A stretch of DNA of 64,000 nt from Paraphoma chrysanthemicola. Its lineage: Eukaryota; Ascomycota; Dothideomycetes; Pleosporales; Phaeosphaeriaceae. The DNA lies in the NCBI GenBank assembly GCA_020744225.1, contig JAGMWG010000008.1:930001-994000 (forward strand), given 5' to 3'. A model generated the notes under the pieces. The model had not been told where the DNA came from and did no database searches. It saw only the letters and a list, made by a program, of their open reading frames with translations. The position numbers were made by a program, and so were the translations under genes. Shown here in pieces: positions 30,536-42,590 of the stretch; the first letter of the stretch is position 1; every line of letters begins with the position of its first letter.

Positions 30536-32670
30536 TTAGTGGAACTTCGCTTCCACACTACCATATCTCACGCCATCAACCTTAAGCTCAAAGACCAACC
30601 CTGCACTTTCTATCCGCATGTCGAGCGTGAAGTCGAGGTTGTCAAACTCGACACCCTTTGTAGTTGTCAAGCGCGTGAACAAGCTTTTGGGTACTGTGTT
30701 CAGGTCCGTCGTCAGTGTACACACGTTGATAAGTCCTTTCCGGAAGGAGTCCGGTGCGGTTTCCGCATCGCATGCAATGAGATCATCCTCGACTATGAGT
30801 GATTGGCCGGGGCGGAAATTGCGCGTATAGTGGAAAGATATTGGTGTTGACTCGGACACTTGTGCTCCCTGATAGAAGTCAGCATGGGTCAGAATGATGT
30901 GTGGAGAAACGCACCTTCGCGATATGCCACTGCATCCGATCCGAAACCATCCACCTCTCCCAAAGTGGGCTCCAGTATCTATCAGATATTGGATGTTTCG
31001 CCTCGTCGAACACAGTCGCATAGCTCGTTCCATAGTGCCAACGGCTTCGGCGACTCACGACCATGCTGCCCTCCAAACCTCTCAACACTGCTCCTCTTAC
31101 GACCGCAGTCCATGCATGAATGGGATGATATATCTCGATAGACGTTGATGCACTCAGCGCAATGGCATGAGTGGGCCTTTCAGTGTATGGCGGAGGCGGT
31201 GCGCTGTTGAAGTGCGACTTCATCCTGCTGTAAAGATAGTTGCTCTGTCCAAAGCCACCAACAAGGACAATGCCACACACAAGACCACCATTATGTCGAA
31301 TCGTCTGTACTTGGCCTTCTACAAGGTTGATGACCTCTTCTACCACAGGATCGAATATCTCCTTGACCTGTTCCGCACTCATGATCAAGAAGCCAGAGTC
31401 CAGCCCCGCTTCTTCATCGTCAGGTAACCCGGGGAACGGCACGTTCACCTCTGCATGCTCTTCCTCGTTGAAGTTGCGCTTCACGAACTCCTCAAAGTAC
31501 TTCAGGCCCATGTTCCAGGTCTTTTGCTTCTTTTCGCGCATCCAATTATAGCGTTCGGTGCCGATCCGGCGTTTGACATGGTCTTCGAAGCGATAGTTCA
31601 GAAATGCGGAACCACAAAGACCGCCAGTCCCGACGGCACTTTCTTCCACGCGCAGAGGATTGAGCTGGGTGATCTTGTACGCGATCAGATCAACGGTGCC
31701 ACCGCCTAGAGTAGGTTAATCACAAGTCAAATCACACATCGCATGATGGAAAACCTACCAGCGTCACAAACAACAAAGTTGTCACCTATCGCCAAATGGT
31801 TTGGCTGAATTGCCTTCAATGTGTAGACAGCTGCAGCTTCAGGCTCAGAGATAAGCTGCAGCTCATGACGCTTGCCCATCCCTGCTTGTTCTGCAGCTTT
31901 CAAAGTCGCATCCTTTGCTGAGTCTGACCAGACTGCTGGTACTGTCAACACGAACTGTACTTTCGTCAAGCTCATGAACGTTTCGCCATATCGTCTCGTC
32001 AGAGTCTCCATTGTATGCTTGTATATTTGCGCCAAATAGTCCGACACGGCCTCCATCACGGTCTTCTCAAACTTTCGAAGTTGGGCAGCCGTCTCGAGCG
32101 GCGATACGAAATGTGGTAGCTTCTGATTCCTATCTAGGAAGAGCTTTATGCACCTGAGTCTCGTCTCTTCTGGCTTGAATTGGAATCCCCACTTTATGGT
32201 TTGCGCTGGCTTCGTAGATGTTTCGAGGGAGGACGTAGAGCCGCTAGACGGGGCAGCTTCGGTGTACCCAATTTCTGTAGGGACCTTATCCGATGTGATT
32301 CCTGACAGATTTCAGCCATTTTCTCGTCATTGACAATCGTGGCAGTACGAACCATTTCCGCCAGGCCAGGTCTTGATGATGTCAATGTCATCTGGTGTTG
32401 CGCTGTAGACAGCGGCGACTCCTGCTCCACGTTAGCTCCTAATTAACCATGACGCTTTCAGGGCAGTGTCTGCGCACCACTGTAGGTCGTGCCAAAGTCG
32501 ACACCCACAATCAGCCTATCCTGCGGTGCGGTCGGCAAAGTACTGCTGACGCCGGTCGCAATGCTCCCACCACTGTTCGTGCTGAACGCGTACGGTACAT
32601 TGCTCCCCCGTATAGGCAATGAGCTATTCATGATGCGCAAATCAATGTGCTGCACAGAACTAGTGCTCAT
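30536..32670 (-). CDS. Hsp70-like actin-type ATPase (HSPA12-related fungal family)
   Basis: Five exons, complement(30536..30868, 30915..31705, 31759..32301, 32353..32421, 32478..32670), 642 aa. The phosphate-1 motif VDFGTTYSG is cut by the first intron directly after its Ser codon. Further actin-fold signatures are WPGGNG, VLTVPAVWSDSAKDA, ISEPEAAAVYTL, the phosphate-2 loop VVCDAGGGTVDL (joined across intron 3) and the adenosine motif IVLVGGFGQSNYLY. The C-terminal region lacks a recognisable Hsp70 substrate-binding domain and EEVD tail, so this is not a canonical chaperone. Such proteins are numerous in filamentous fungi, often linked to heterokaryon or stress functions, but their role is largely unknown. 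ATG 32670 chosen; 32631 is an alternative. Confidence 0.88.
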
Positions 32671-33077
32671 GAAAAAGATTGACGCGCCGCAGTATGGTGT
32701 CGCGTGGGGTCCAGACGCGGGGCTGTAACCAGCGATTCGAGCTCGAAGGGCATGGAGATGCTGATGCGAAAGCACGGGAAGGACGTCGAGGTCATCGATT
32801 TATCTGCCTGAGTAACATTGAATGCGTTAGGCACCCGCCGAAGGTGCTGGTAAAGTGAAGCCTGAAAGGCGACCAGCTAGCTGCAGTTGCGACGATCATC
32901 AGCCTCCCGTGCTCGTATCATGCAGGTGTCAGCCCCGCAGCTCGGGCATGTCATCCTTCGCGTTGGGTGCTGGACAACATTCGAAGCTGGTCGTGCAGTC
33001 GCTTTGGTGTATGTTGGTGCAAAGGCCATGATGGTTTTCGAGGTGTCACGGTGATCTCGGAACGTTCGATTACGACT
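32671..33077. promoter_or_regulatory. Shared divergent promoter, Hsp70-like / coiled-coil gene
   Basis: A 407-base gap between divergent start codons. No ORF with domain features. No regulator site assigned. Confidence 0.45.
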
Positions 33078-34715
33078 ATGACCGGAGAGAGGAAGTCCTC
33101 TGGTAAGACTCCCCGTTCCTTGGTTCGCCGCCGATTGGGTGCTACAAGACTGACCGGCTCAGACATCTCAAGCCGACTCAGTGTCAAACGTGGAGGCAGA
33201 TTACTCTCCAAAACAGCCAAACCTTCTTCGGGTACTATTAGCTCGCCCCCGAAAGCTGCGGTAGCTGCCACAAGCGCGAGGAAAGATGAAGCGCCCCGTC
33301 GGAGACACGCCCTGAACGATATATTAAGGCGCAGGAGCGGTGATGGACCTGCCGTCGCAAAGGATACGCCGATGCCGCTTCATGATGTTGACCTCCGCAA
33401 CGAGGCTCAGCACAGTGCTGAAGCCTCTGGGGTTGATGTAAGGATGGCGGATCGTGTCGCGGAGCTCGAAAGAGCTCTGACTTTCGCGAAAGAGGAGCAA
33501 GCGCTGTTACGAGAGCAATTAGTCCACCTAAAATGCGATGTGCGCAGTGACGAACTTGCGGATGGTGAAATTCGAGAGCAGGTTGCGAAGAAACAAGGGC
33601 ACAATCAACATCACGAACAGGAAGGCGCAATCACGTCAAGCGCAGAGCAAAGCCAAGAGGATCTTTCGATTCCGAATTCTCGTGGACCACCAAATCAGCA
33701 TGATGATATCGTTGAACAAAATCATGCGCTACGAATCCAGCTCGCTCAATTGCAAGATCAATTAGTCCTGCAGAGTATAGAGCATCGCAGCAGCCTCGAA
33801 CGAGCCTCGTCACACGGCGACGCCGAATGGAATCATCTCCGGTCCCGGCTGCATGCCACAGAGAAGGAATCACAAGAACGCCTTCAGCAGCTGCTTTCGC
33901 TCAAGTCCAGCATCTCCTCGCTGACGCGCTCCGACTCCCAAGCCACAGACAGAGAACTCGTAGAATCATTCACGCAGCTCGCTAATCGCATTCGAGAATG
34001 GGTCATCTCAAACTACAGACGATCAAAGCTAGAGATCGGAGAGCTGCCAGCTGAGACCGTCACTGCGCTCAGATCACTCACGCCAGCTTACGAAGCCATA
34101 GAGAAGACGGACAGGCTCGCGCTCTTTCAGGCGCTCGTATCGCATGCGCTCATGCAAATCTTGAGCGAACCGATCGTTCTTGGACTATCTGCATCTGGTC
34201 CTCTTGCTGCTGCCAGGGTCTTCGCAGAAAGCATACAGGACACTGGCGTGGAGTATACCGAATGGAGACGAGCCACTATTCGCGCAATTGATCATAGTAA
34301 AGCTGCAGAACTCATTCATGAGGAGAAGAATAAAGCGCTGCAGAAAATTGCAGGCGAGATTACAGACTTACTTGGTACTCTAACGTCGGTCAGCATCTCA
34401 CCAAATGCACACTCAACCTTGCTGGGAATCCTGAGTACGGCGGCTGATCTTCAGCGTACGCTTGCTCAGCAAAAAGCGCGATATCAAGTACTCTTCTTCC
34501 GCAGCATCGATGGAGCAGATCCCGCCTTCGACAAGCATAGAATGGACTCGATCAATGACTTGGATGACGACATGGACGACGATGGAAAAGTGGCTGGGAA
34601 TGATCTTCTCTTTTGTGTCTTCCCTTGTCTCCAGAAATTTGGAGATGAAAGAGGCGAGAATCTGGATGTAAATAACATCCTACTCAAGGCCCGGGTATGC
34701 TGTGGTGTTGGATAA
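33078..34715 (+). CDS. Coiled-coil protein of unknown function
   Basis: One exon, 545 aa, first ATG at 33078 (the frame is open further upstream without ATG). Residues 1-90 are very basic and Ser/Arg-rich (SLVRRRLGATRLTG, APRRRHALNDILRRRSG), like a chromatin- or microtubule-binding tail. Residues about 120-160 and 215-300 have heptad-like Leu/Glu/Gln patterns (VAELERALTFAKEEQALLREQ; LRIQLAQLQDQLVLQ), predicting coiled coils. Residues about 310-480 form a helical, hydrophobic domain (LANRIREWVISNYRR; LFQALVSHALMQIL) that I do not recognise. The last residues (KARVCCGVG) may be intron read-through, because GTATGC follows the KAR codons. Divergent from the Hsp70-like gene. No function assigned. 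Confidence 0.7.
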   Translation: MTGERKSSGKTPRSLVRRRLGATRLTGSDISSRLSVKRGGRLLSKTAKPSSGTISSPPKAAVAATSARKDEAPRRRHALNDILRRRSGDGPAVAKDTPMPLHDVDLRNEAQHSAEASGVDVRMADRVAELERALTFAKEEQALLREQLVHLKCDVRSDELADGEIREQVAKKQGHNQHHEQEGAITSSAEQSQEDLSIPNSRGPPNQHDDIVEQNHALRIQLAQLQDQLVLQSIEHRSSLERASSHGDAEWNHLRSRLHATEKESQERLQQLLSLKSSISSLTRSDSQATDRELVESFTQLANRIREWVISNYRRSKLEIGELPAETVTALRSLTPAYEAIEKTDRLALFQALVSHALMQILSEPIVLGLSASGPLAAARVFAESIQDTGVEYTEWRRATIRAIDHSKAAELIHEEKNKALQKIAGEITDLLGTLTSVSISPNAHSTLLGILSTAADLQRTLAQQKARYQVLFFRSIDGADPAFDKHRMDSINDLDDDMDDDGKVAGNDLLFCVFPCLQKFGDERGENLDVNNILLKARVCCGVG

Positions 34716-35061
34716 AGGTGCACACACACATGAGAAGTGAAGTATATACTGAGTTTGTACCACTGGCAGCTTCTCGTTCAGGCCACATACTGTTGCTCCA
34801 GGAGCAGGCTAGACCGAGAAGATTGAGTGCCAGAGGCAGAAGCACCAGGGTCCAAAGACCGACTGTACAAGACGTACGATGTCGAAATGGAGATCGTGGG
34901 CTGTTCGATCTTCGCACGTAGACTAATTGACACGGTATTGAAGAATAACTTGTGGCAATTTAAGAATGTGCGTGATTTTTGGTGCATGCCATCAAAGCAC
35001 AGTACAATCATCATGGTTGCTTGGGTAGGTAAAATTTTGTTCGTTCACACAAATGGTGCAG
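34716..35061. other. Short convergent intergenic stretch
   Basis: 346 bases between two convergent genes, presumably both 3' UTRs. If the coiled-coil gene has a further exon it would lie here. Confidence 0.4.
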
Positions 35062-36106
35062 CTACTCATCGTCATCTTCGTCATTTTGGACGTCCATGAC
35101 TCTTTCGCCTGCGCGTTCAAGAGTTCGTCGACTCCATGCACGTACACCTTTGTATACTGCCTGATTGTTGTCAGTAAGGAATATAAAAGTGCAAGCCTCG
35201 GACAACATACTGCCAAGAAGGTCCCCACTCCAATCAGGATGATAATCCAACTGACTTGTTCAACACGGTCTCGACCGGTCCTGCCTCTACCTCCACCTCC
35301 CCCGATCCTGAAGTAGGAGAACGGGCTAGCTAGAAGAACTTTGAGAAATCCAAGCACACCCATGCTGGCGAAGCCCTTCGCAAAGTGCTCGTACCATGTG
35401 TACGGCTCGTCGTCTTCATAATAGTAGCCGTAGCTTGGCTTTGACCAACTGTTCCATGGCATATAGCTCCACGGGTCGACATATAGACCAATGATAGGAT
35501 CAGCGACGAATCCAAGAAAGAAGATTAGTAGAAACAGTATGAGTATAGTCAGGCTTATTTGGGCAGCTACACCAACTGTCAGATATCCCTCCTGTGATGT
35601 GAACAGGACACTTGAAACGTACCGATGCTGCCAACGAAGCGCCCGGCCCCGAGTCGTGCAAGGCGATACTTGAAGCCGCAGGTTGGACATTGCCAGTAGT
35701 TCCTCCGGCCGTAACTGGGGTCGGCGTGCCGCCACGCCTGAAGGCAAGCATCGTGCACATACTTGGAAGAGCCCTTGCACATGCACGGTCGGATCAAGCG
35801 GCCATTTTCATCTTGATAGACCACACCTGGCGATTGCAGAAAGCCTGGGAGGCTATCGGATGCTGCATTGAAAGTTGGCTGAACAGTCTCCAAGCAAATT
35901 CTACATTGCCGAGGCGGCCAATGCGTCCGTCCTGATCGAGGCTCTGCTCGAGGAGGTGCGGATTCCCCAGCAGAAGAGGTACCAGGTGGATGTTGTGGCG
36001 AGGACGAGGATGTCGTAGATGGTTCTCCGCGCGACGACTCGCTTTTGGGTAAATCGTCTGGCCAGTTCCAGCTGCCTGGCGCTTGGAAGCCGGAAGAATA
36101 CGACAT
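35062..36106 (-). CDS. RING-CH (MARCH-type) membrane E3 ubiquitin ligase
   Basis: Three exons, complement(35062..35160, 35211..35566, 35623..36106), 312 aa. After a Ser/Pro/Glu-rich N-terminus, a RING-CH finger is clear: CRICLE near residue 68, then CMCKGSSKYVHDACLQAW and YWQCPTCGFKY (C4HC3 order). Splicing exon 1 to 2 gives a first membrane segment (AAQISLTILILFLLIFFLGFVA), then a Tyr/Trp-rich loop (SYGYYYEDDEPYTWYEH), a second hydrophobic region (MGVLGFLKVLLASPF), a Gly/Arg-rich stretch and a third segment (VSWIIILIGVGTFLA). The tail is acidic. By family, it transfers ubiquitin to membrane proteins in the secretory or endosomal pathway; the target is unknown. Shares a divergent promoter with PRE8. 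Confidence 0.88.
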
Positions 36107-36571
36107 GGCGTGAAGAAGTTGACCGAGGAAAGCGCGATCAAAGGTAGGTAGCTTCGACTCTTACCCAGAAGAAAGCATGGATACAAGGAACGATGATGTG
36201 ATCAATCAGGAAGCTGCGGGGAAGGGAGTCATCTTAAGCGGTTCGGCTACGCGGATCTACTGCCGACACAGCCTTGCGACTTTACGGGTGTGCTTGAAGA
36301 CACGGTGGCAGACGCAGCAGGAGTGTGGACGAGAAGGTTCGGTCAAAGAGCGCTCGTCGAAAGGCGCAAAGATCCAGACCAGATCTCGGAAGGTGGGTAT
36401 CGCCGGCGCCGAGTCTTGGCGTCCGTTCGCCGCCGCGTCAATCGATTGCCTGGAGCTACAGCTCCAACTGAACAGCTTCGATACCCACGTCTGCCACCCC
36501 GCTACGCCCATCTCCCCTTAACATTAGCCCAGATCCTTCTCCTTACCTTGTGGGATCTCTCATAGCCCATC
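36107..36571. promoter_or_regulatory. Shared divergent promoter, RING-CH gene / PRE8
   Basis: A 465-base gap between divergent start codons. ORFs running through 36177-36565 lack domains and overlap in frames. No canonical proteasome-associated control element was recognised by eye. Confidence 0.45.
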
Positions 36572-37575
36572 ATGGCTGATAGATACTCGTTCTCGCTCAC
36601 CACTTTCTCCCCCAGGTAAACACCTAGCGCTTTCCCCACTCCCTCGCATTTGTTTGCTAACTGAACATAGCGGAAAGCTGGTGCAAATAGGTACAGCGGC
36701 CCAAAATACGTGCGAAATGCTGTTCGCAGACTAACGTCGTCTCAGAGTATGCTCTTAATGCAGTCAATCAAGGTGTCACTTCGCTTGGTATCAAAGGTAT
36801 GTGGCTGCAACAGAGGCGGACATATGAAGCTGGCTGACAAGCTTAATCAGCCACAAATGGCATCGTCCTTGCGACCGAAAAGAAATCCTCGTCACCGCTC
36901 ATCGACTCGCAATCGTCATCGAAAATCAGCCTCATAACACCCAACATCGGCATGGTCTACTCAGGCATGGGTCCCGACTACCGCGTGCTCGTAGACAAAG
37001 CCCGCAAGGTCTCACATACCGGCTACAAGCGCATCTACAACGAGTATCCACCGACAAGGATATTAGTTCAAGATGTAGCGCGCGTGATGCAAGAGGCCAC
37101 ACAGTCGGGTGGTGTACGGCCTTACGGTGTCAGCCTGTTGATCGCAGGGTGGGACGATGGTATCGAGCCGGAAGCAGAGGGCAAGAGCGAAGAGCAGACT
37201 AGCGAGGAGAAGAAGAAAGTGAGCGGCAAGACCGGCGGCATTCTCAAGGGCGGACCTAGCTTGTATCAAGTCGACCCCAGCGGCAGTTACTTCCCTTGGA
37301 AAGCCACGGCGATCGGAAAAAGCGCGACGAGTGCGAAAACTTTCTTGGAAAAGAGGTACACTGAGGGCTTGGAGTTGGAAGACGCTATTCACATCGCTCT
37401 TCTCACGCTCAAAGAAACCATAGAGGGCGAGATGAACGGAGAGACAGTCGAGATTGGCATCGTTGGTCCCCCAGAGGATAGGCTACTTGGGTTTGAGGGT
37501 GTCGAGGGCGCAGTAGGCCCACGATTCAGGAAGCTGAGCCCTTCAGAGGTCGAGGACTACCTGACGAACCTGTAA
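36572..37575 (+). CDS. PRE8: 20S proteasome subunit alpha 2
   Basis: Four exons, join(36572..36615,36671..36690,36746..36796,36851..37575), 279 aa. The N-terminus [28 protein letters not shown] is the alpha-subunit signature and is spread over three very small exons (44, 20 and 51 bases), re-formed exactly by splicing. The core reads GIVLATEKKS, GMVYSGMGPDYR and YNEYPPTRILVQDVA. An insertion of about 35 Lys/Glu-rich residues (EPEAEGKSEEQTSEEKKK) makes the protein longer than the yeast subunit of about 250 aa. Structural, non-catalytic subunit of the outer ring of the 20S core, controlling gate opening and regulator docking in cytosol and nucleus. Confidence 0.95.
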
Positions 37576-38011
37576 AGAATAGCGAATGAGTGAGGTCGTT
37601 GCACAAGGGCTGACGGGTTGACCCTGGCTTCGCAGGATGAGGCACTGTCATAGAACGGCATACCATCATGGCAGTACAAGGCAGATTCAGAGCCTGCGGA
37701 CTCTGTTGCGTCTGTAGCATTCACGAAAACGAACCATTAAACGCCCATGAGCAATTCGGTTTGGGTTAATCTGAAACTTGGAGCGCACAAGTGATATTGT
37801 TAAGCGCTGCGCCTTGCGCGAGGCGCACCTGCCCCATCCACAGCATTTCCCACATCCAGATTCAGTTAGCGCCCTTTTCTCTCGACCTTGGACTTCCCAA
37901 TCTTGTTACATTCCAGAAACCCCCACCTCTTCACGACGACGCTCACGACGCCGGTGTTGATCTTGATTCATCGCATTACTGTAGTCGCTGTCTGGCGAGA
38001 GTGAACCAGTC
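37576..38011. other. Intergenic, PRE8 to DCL2 (tandem)
   Basis: A 436-base stretch with the PRE8 3' end and the DCL2 promoter. A plus-strand ORF at 37791-38102 overlaps the DCL2 start in another frame and is rejected. Confidence 0.45.
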
Positions 38012-41000
38012 ATGGCAGACTCGCCGGAAGAACCGTATCGCCTTCGTTCATATCAGGCCGAGATGGTGGAGGAGAGCCTCAAATCGAACATTGTGTGCGT
38101 GATGGATACAGGTAGCGGTAAGACCCATGTGTAATGCCTCCCACTTGATTCATCGGTTCTATACTGATGATCTCAGCGCTATCGAACGAGCTCGCGCCGA
38201 GTTAGAGATTTGTCAACCAGATAAGGTGCGTTTAGCATTTGGTCCTCCGTTTGACTGAGTATTCATTTTCGAATAAGCTGGTCTGGCTCCTAGCACCAAC
38301 AGTCACCTTATGCGAGCAGCAATATGAAGTCTTCAAGTCGAACTTGCCGGGCTATGGCATGCAAATCCTGAGTGGCGGCGATGGCGTTGACCACTGGACA
38401 GACCAGAGCGTCTGGGATGCTGTACTGCTTAATGTCCGCATTGTACTGTCGACGCATCAAGTGCTGCTTGACGCGTTGACACATGCTTTTGTCAAAATGA
38501 GTCAATTAGCTTTGTTAGTATTCGACGAGGGTCAGTGTCCACGGAACTTACTTGGTGTATGAGCTAAATTCAGTCGAAGCCCACCACTGCACTCTGAATC
38601 ATCCAGCGCATCGGATTATGTCCGAATTCTACATGCCTCGACTCAACCGAGCTGGAGAGCATGTTCCCAAAATCCTTGGCCTGAGTGCCAGCCCAGTCAA
38701 GAGGGCAACAGCTACTGCAGATGACTTGAGGTAAGGATCGAGTGACGCGATGTTACGAATGAAACTAAAAGCTCAAGTCAAATCGAGCGCAATCTCTGTG
38801 CTACAGTCAAGACACCAAAGCTTCATCGAACGGAGCTCATGCGTTACGTCCACCAGCCCGAGCTAGTTCAAGTAAATTACTCAAAGGAACCCGCAATAGT
38901 ATCATCAGAGGGATTGCTTTTTACCCTCCAAAATGCTTTCCACACTTACGACCTCAGACGAGACCCATACGTCGTGGACCTCATAAAGCAGAAGCAACAA
39001 GGGCACGATGTAAGTATGCAAGTCTCAAAGGTTTTCGTGAGTGGTAAGACATATTGTAGAGATCAGCTGAAGTCTCTCGTTGCTAAAGCCGAAGCTACAG
39101 CTGATGAGCTTGGAGTATCAGTCATGGAATGGTGAGCGATTGTTCTCGCTATCGTATATACCACGGAAACGCTAATGTCGTCTCTTCTTTCGAGGTACCT
39201 CCAGCGATGTATAGCACAGTACCAGGACATGGTACGTGCTGCCGACTCTCAACTTCTTGAATGGTCCGTCAACGAGAAACGCCATCTACTGGATATACTA
39301 TCACAAGTCGCCTCATATGCTGGCGGACCTGTTGCACCAACAATGATGTCCCTGGATCGTCTTTCATCGAAAGTAGAAAAATTAGTCGAGCTTCTGGTCA
39401 GAGTGGCCAACGAGACCCCTGACTTCACTGGACTTGTCTTCGTTCAGCAACGGGTATGGGTCGCTGCTCTTGCAGAGATTCTTGTGTCACATCCGCAGAC
39501 GAAGGACTTGTTTTGTGTTGGTACTTTTGTCGGAACCTCGCAGTCTAGCAAACGCAAAGCAAACATTGCTACTCTTGCAGAGCCGAGAAATCAGCAATCC
39601 ACTCTAGAGGAGTTTCGAGGAGGCAGGATAAACCTCGTACTCGCTACGAGCGTGCTGGAAGAAGGTATCGACATTTCCAGCTGCCATTTGGTCATCTGCT
39701 TCGAGCAACCTACGAACCTCAAAAGCTTTGTGCAGCGACGCGGCAGAGCTAGGAAGATGCGCTCTCAGTACTTCATCTTCATCCCTGATCGCGGCTCAGC
39801 AAGATCGCCAGAGTCGTGGCAGTCTCTCGAGGATGAAATGAAAGCTGCTTATCTTGACGATATGCGAAAGATCGAATTAGCGGAAGAAAGGCAGCTTCAA
39901 GATGAAGGCGGTGAACGCTTCTTTGAAGTACCGATGACAGGGTAAGTACTGCACTCTGCCTTTACTCGTTAGTTACCTTCGCGGGACGTTTACGGTCTGC
40001 GCAAAGAACCGCCAGCCGATTACTGACCACCTTTTATAGCGCACTACTAACGCTCGACAATGCCTCCCAACAGTTGTACCACTTTTGTGCGCTGCTCGCT
40101 TCTGGCCCATTCATTGACACCCGCCCACAATTTGATTTCACTTATAGCGAATCTGAGCTAATCACCGCGCGTGTGACGCTGCCTCTTCTGGTCGACCCCT
40201 CTGTGAGAACAGCAACAAGCTCAAAAGCCTGGTTGACTGAGCGTATGGCAAAAAGAGACGCTGCATTTGAAGCATACAAGGCCTTGTACATGGCTGGATT
40301 GGTCAACAACAATTTGCTGCCGGCCGCTCGGGAAGCTCAAGGCACGCTTTCGGAGCTCCAAATTCCTGACCACACACCTGCACTGGTGAAAGTGCTACCG
40401 AGCATGGATGTGTGGCCAGATATCATCCGCCAGCGGGGGACTCACTCCGGTCTCTACCACAACGCAAAGTTGACCATCCAAGCGTCTTCTGAAGAAGCGA
40501 CGCACCTCTTACTTTTCCTACCTGTCTCGCTACCTACGATGTCGAACGTTACTCTCTACTGGAATAAGACAACACACTTTACTGTCGCTAGCTCATGTTT
40601 GCCGGCGGTAATTCTGACTGACACTGAGATCACAATGTTAAGATCAATCACTTTCACGATTTTGTATTCTGTCTTTGGAGGCAGAATGAACGAAGACCAG
40701 AGCGACTTCCCGTGGCTTCTGTGTCCTTGCGACTCTCAAGGCCGAGCCTCAGGCGGTGCTCTGAGTCCCGACTGGACGGCGGGATCTTACTCAGCGACAG
40801 AACTTCTCGCCAAAGGATGTCATGATGTGTCGAAATGGGGACTAGTCACGCAGCAAGGCGATCTCCGGAAGTATATTGCGCGATCGATCTCGACGCAAGA
40901 GGATGGCCCGATACTGGGTTCACAAGTCCTACGAGCTACTCGGTTCCCTAAACGGCGCGACTTTCTACATATCCCGGCCGAGAGCGCTGATACAGCTCAA

Positions 41001-42590
41001 GCTTATACCAGGATCGAGGAGATACCAGTGTCGAAGTGTGTTGTGGATGCCGTTCCCGCAACTCTCTCCATATCTGCTCTGCTCCTACCCTCTATTCTGC
41101 ATAAGATTGAACTTGGTATCATTGCAGAGACGCTCCGAACCACGATCCTACGTTCCGTCGGCTTTGGCACTATTCATGTTCCACTCTTGGTGCAGGCCCT
41201 GACTTCTTCTGCTGCTGATGAGAAGGATAATTACCAACGCCTGGAATTCCTCGGAGACTGCGTGCTCAAATACATTGCCACCATCCACCTGATGGGCGAC
41301 AATCTTATAGCTCCGGAGAGTTATCTTACAGAGAAGAAGGGCAAAATTGTTAGTAACGGCTTTCTTGCACGAGCCGCTCTGGCAACAGGCCTGGATGTGT
41401 TTGTCATCACAAAACGTTTCACCGGCGCGAAGTGGACACCAAGATATATCAGCGACCTCCTCGCATGTGCAACTCCAGACAAGATGGTTGAGCGATCATC
41501 AAAGCTTATTGCAGACATTATAGAGTCTCTCATCGGCGTGTCATACGTCGCGGGAGGTTTTGACATGGCGTTTAGATGCATACGGACACTGCTACCAGCG
41601 GAGAACTGGACTACTGTTTCTTCTGCCGTTACTCTTCTGTACAAAGCAGCTCCAGCAGACGTTACGCCCACCCAATTCAGTACTCTAGAACAACTGATAG
41701 GCCGCACCTTCGGCAAAAACACTTTGCTCTTGGACGCCTTGACGCACCCATCCTTCAGCGGTCCGCATGTTTTCTCTTCTTACCAACGACTCGAATTCCT
41801 CGGGGATGCGGTGCTAGATTACATCGTTTCGGAGCGACTCTTTGTTCACGAGCCTCCCTTGTCGCATCGAACCATGCACGCAATAAGAACAGCAACAGTC
41901 AACGCCTCTTTTCTCGCGTTTCGAATGTTCGAAACGACGGTCACAGAGGAAGTGACCGATAAAACGACGAAGCAGCGAGCCTATGAGCACAGAGCGCTGT
42001 GGCAATATCTTCGATCAGGAGGACCCGAAATTATCAGAAGCCGAGATATAGCATCACAGCGGCACCAGCAGGTCAGGGATCAAGTCAACTCTGCGCTCCA
42101 AAATGACGCTAAATACCCATGGCACCTGTTTGCCCTCACTTCCGCTCCCAAAGTCTTGTCCGACATCGTGGAGAGTGTCATTGGCGCTATCTTCATCGAC
42201 AGTCGCGGAGACATCGACGCTTGCGAAGTATTTGTACGCCGATTGGGGATTCTTGGCTGTCTCGAGCGTATACTCCGTGATGGCGTTGATTGCTTGCACC
42301 CGAAAGAGCGCCTGGGGCACCTCGCAGTCGAGAAAGATGTGCGGTATACTCGTGTGCAGGATGGGAAAGAGTCCGACGATGGCAGACGACGCGACTACGC
42401 ATGCCAGGTCTATGTTGGTGGCAATAAAATCGGTGACGTGGTGACAGGGCTGGAAAAGCTTAACGCTGAGACAATCGCTGCCTGGAGGGCAGTGAATATC
42501 CTCGAAGGTCAGCGACATGAGACTGATAGCGAGGACGATGAGTTTTTCGACGCCGAGAACGGTGGCGGGATCTTGCTGGACACTGTATGA
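38012..42590 (+). CDS. DCL2: Dicer-like ribonuclease III, DCL2 type
   Basis: Seven exons, join(38012..38130,38177..38225,38278..38530,38580..38730,38778..39131,39195..39941,40040..42590), 1407 aa. The N-terminal helicase has the P-loop MDTGSGKT (about 33-38) and a DEAH box (about 138-141) that exists only after splicing. The helicase C half contains LATSVLEEGIDI (about 461) and QRRGRARKMRS (about 489). It is followed by the Dicer dimerisation region (NASQQLYHFCALL) and two RNase III domains, each with the signature YQRLEFLGD (about 956 and 1139); acidic Glu/Asp residues needed for cleavage are present in both. No clear PAZ domain or separate dsRNA-binding domain is visible, as usual in fungal DCL2. 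It cuts long dsRNA to 21-25 nt siRNAs for quelling and defence against mycoviruses and transposons. Confidence 0.94.
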
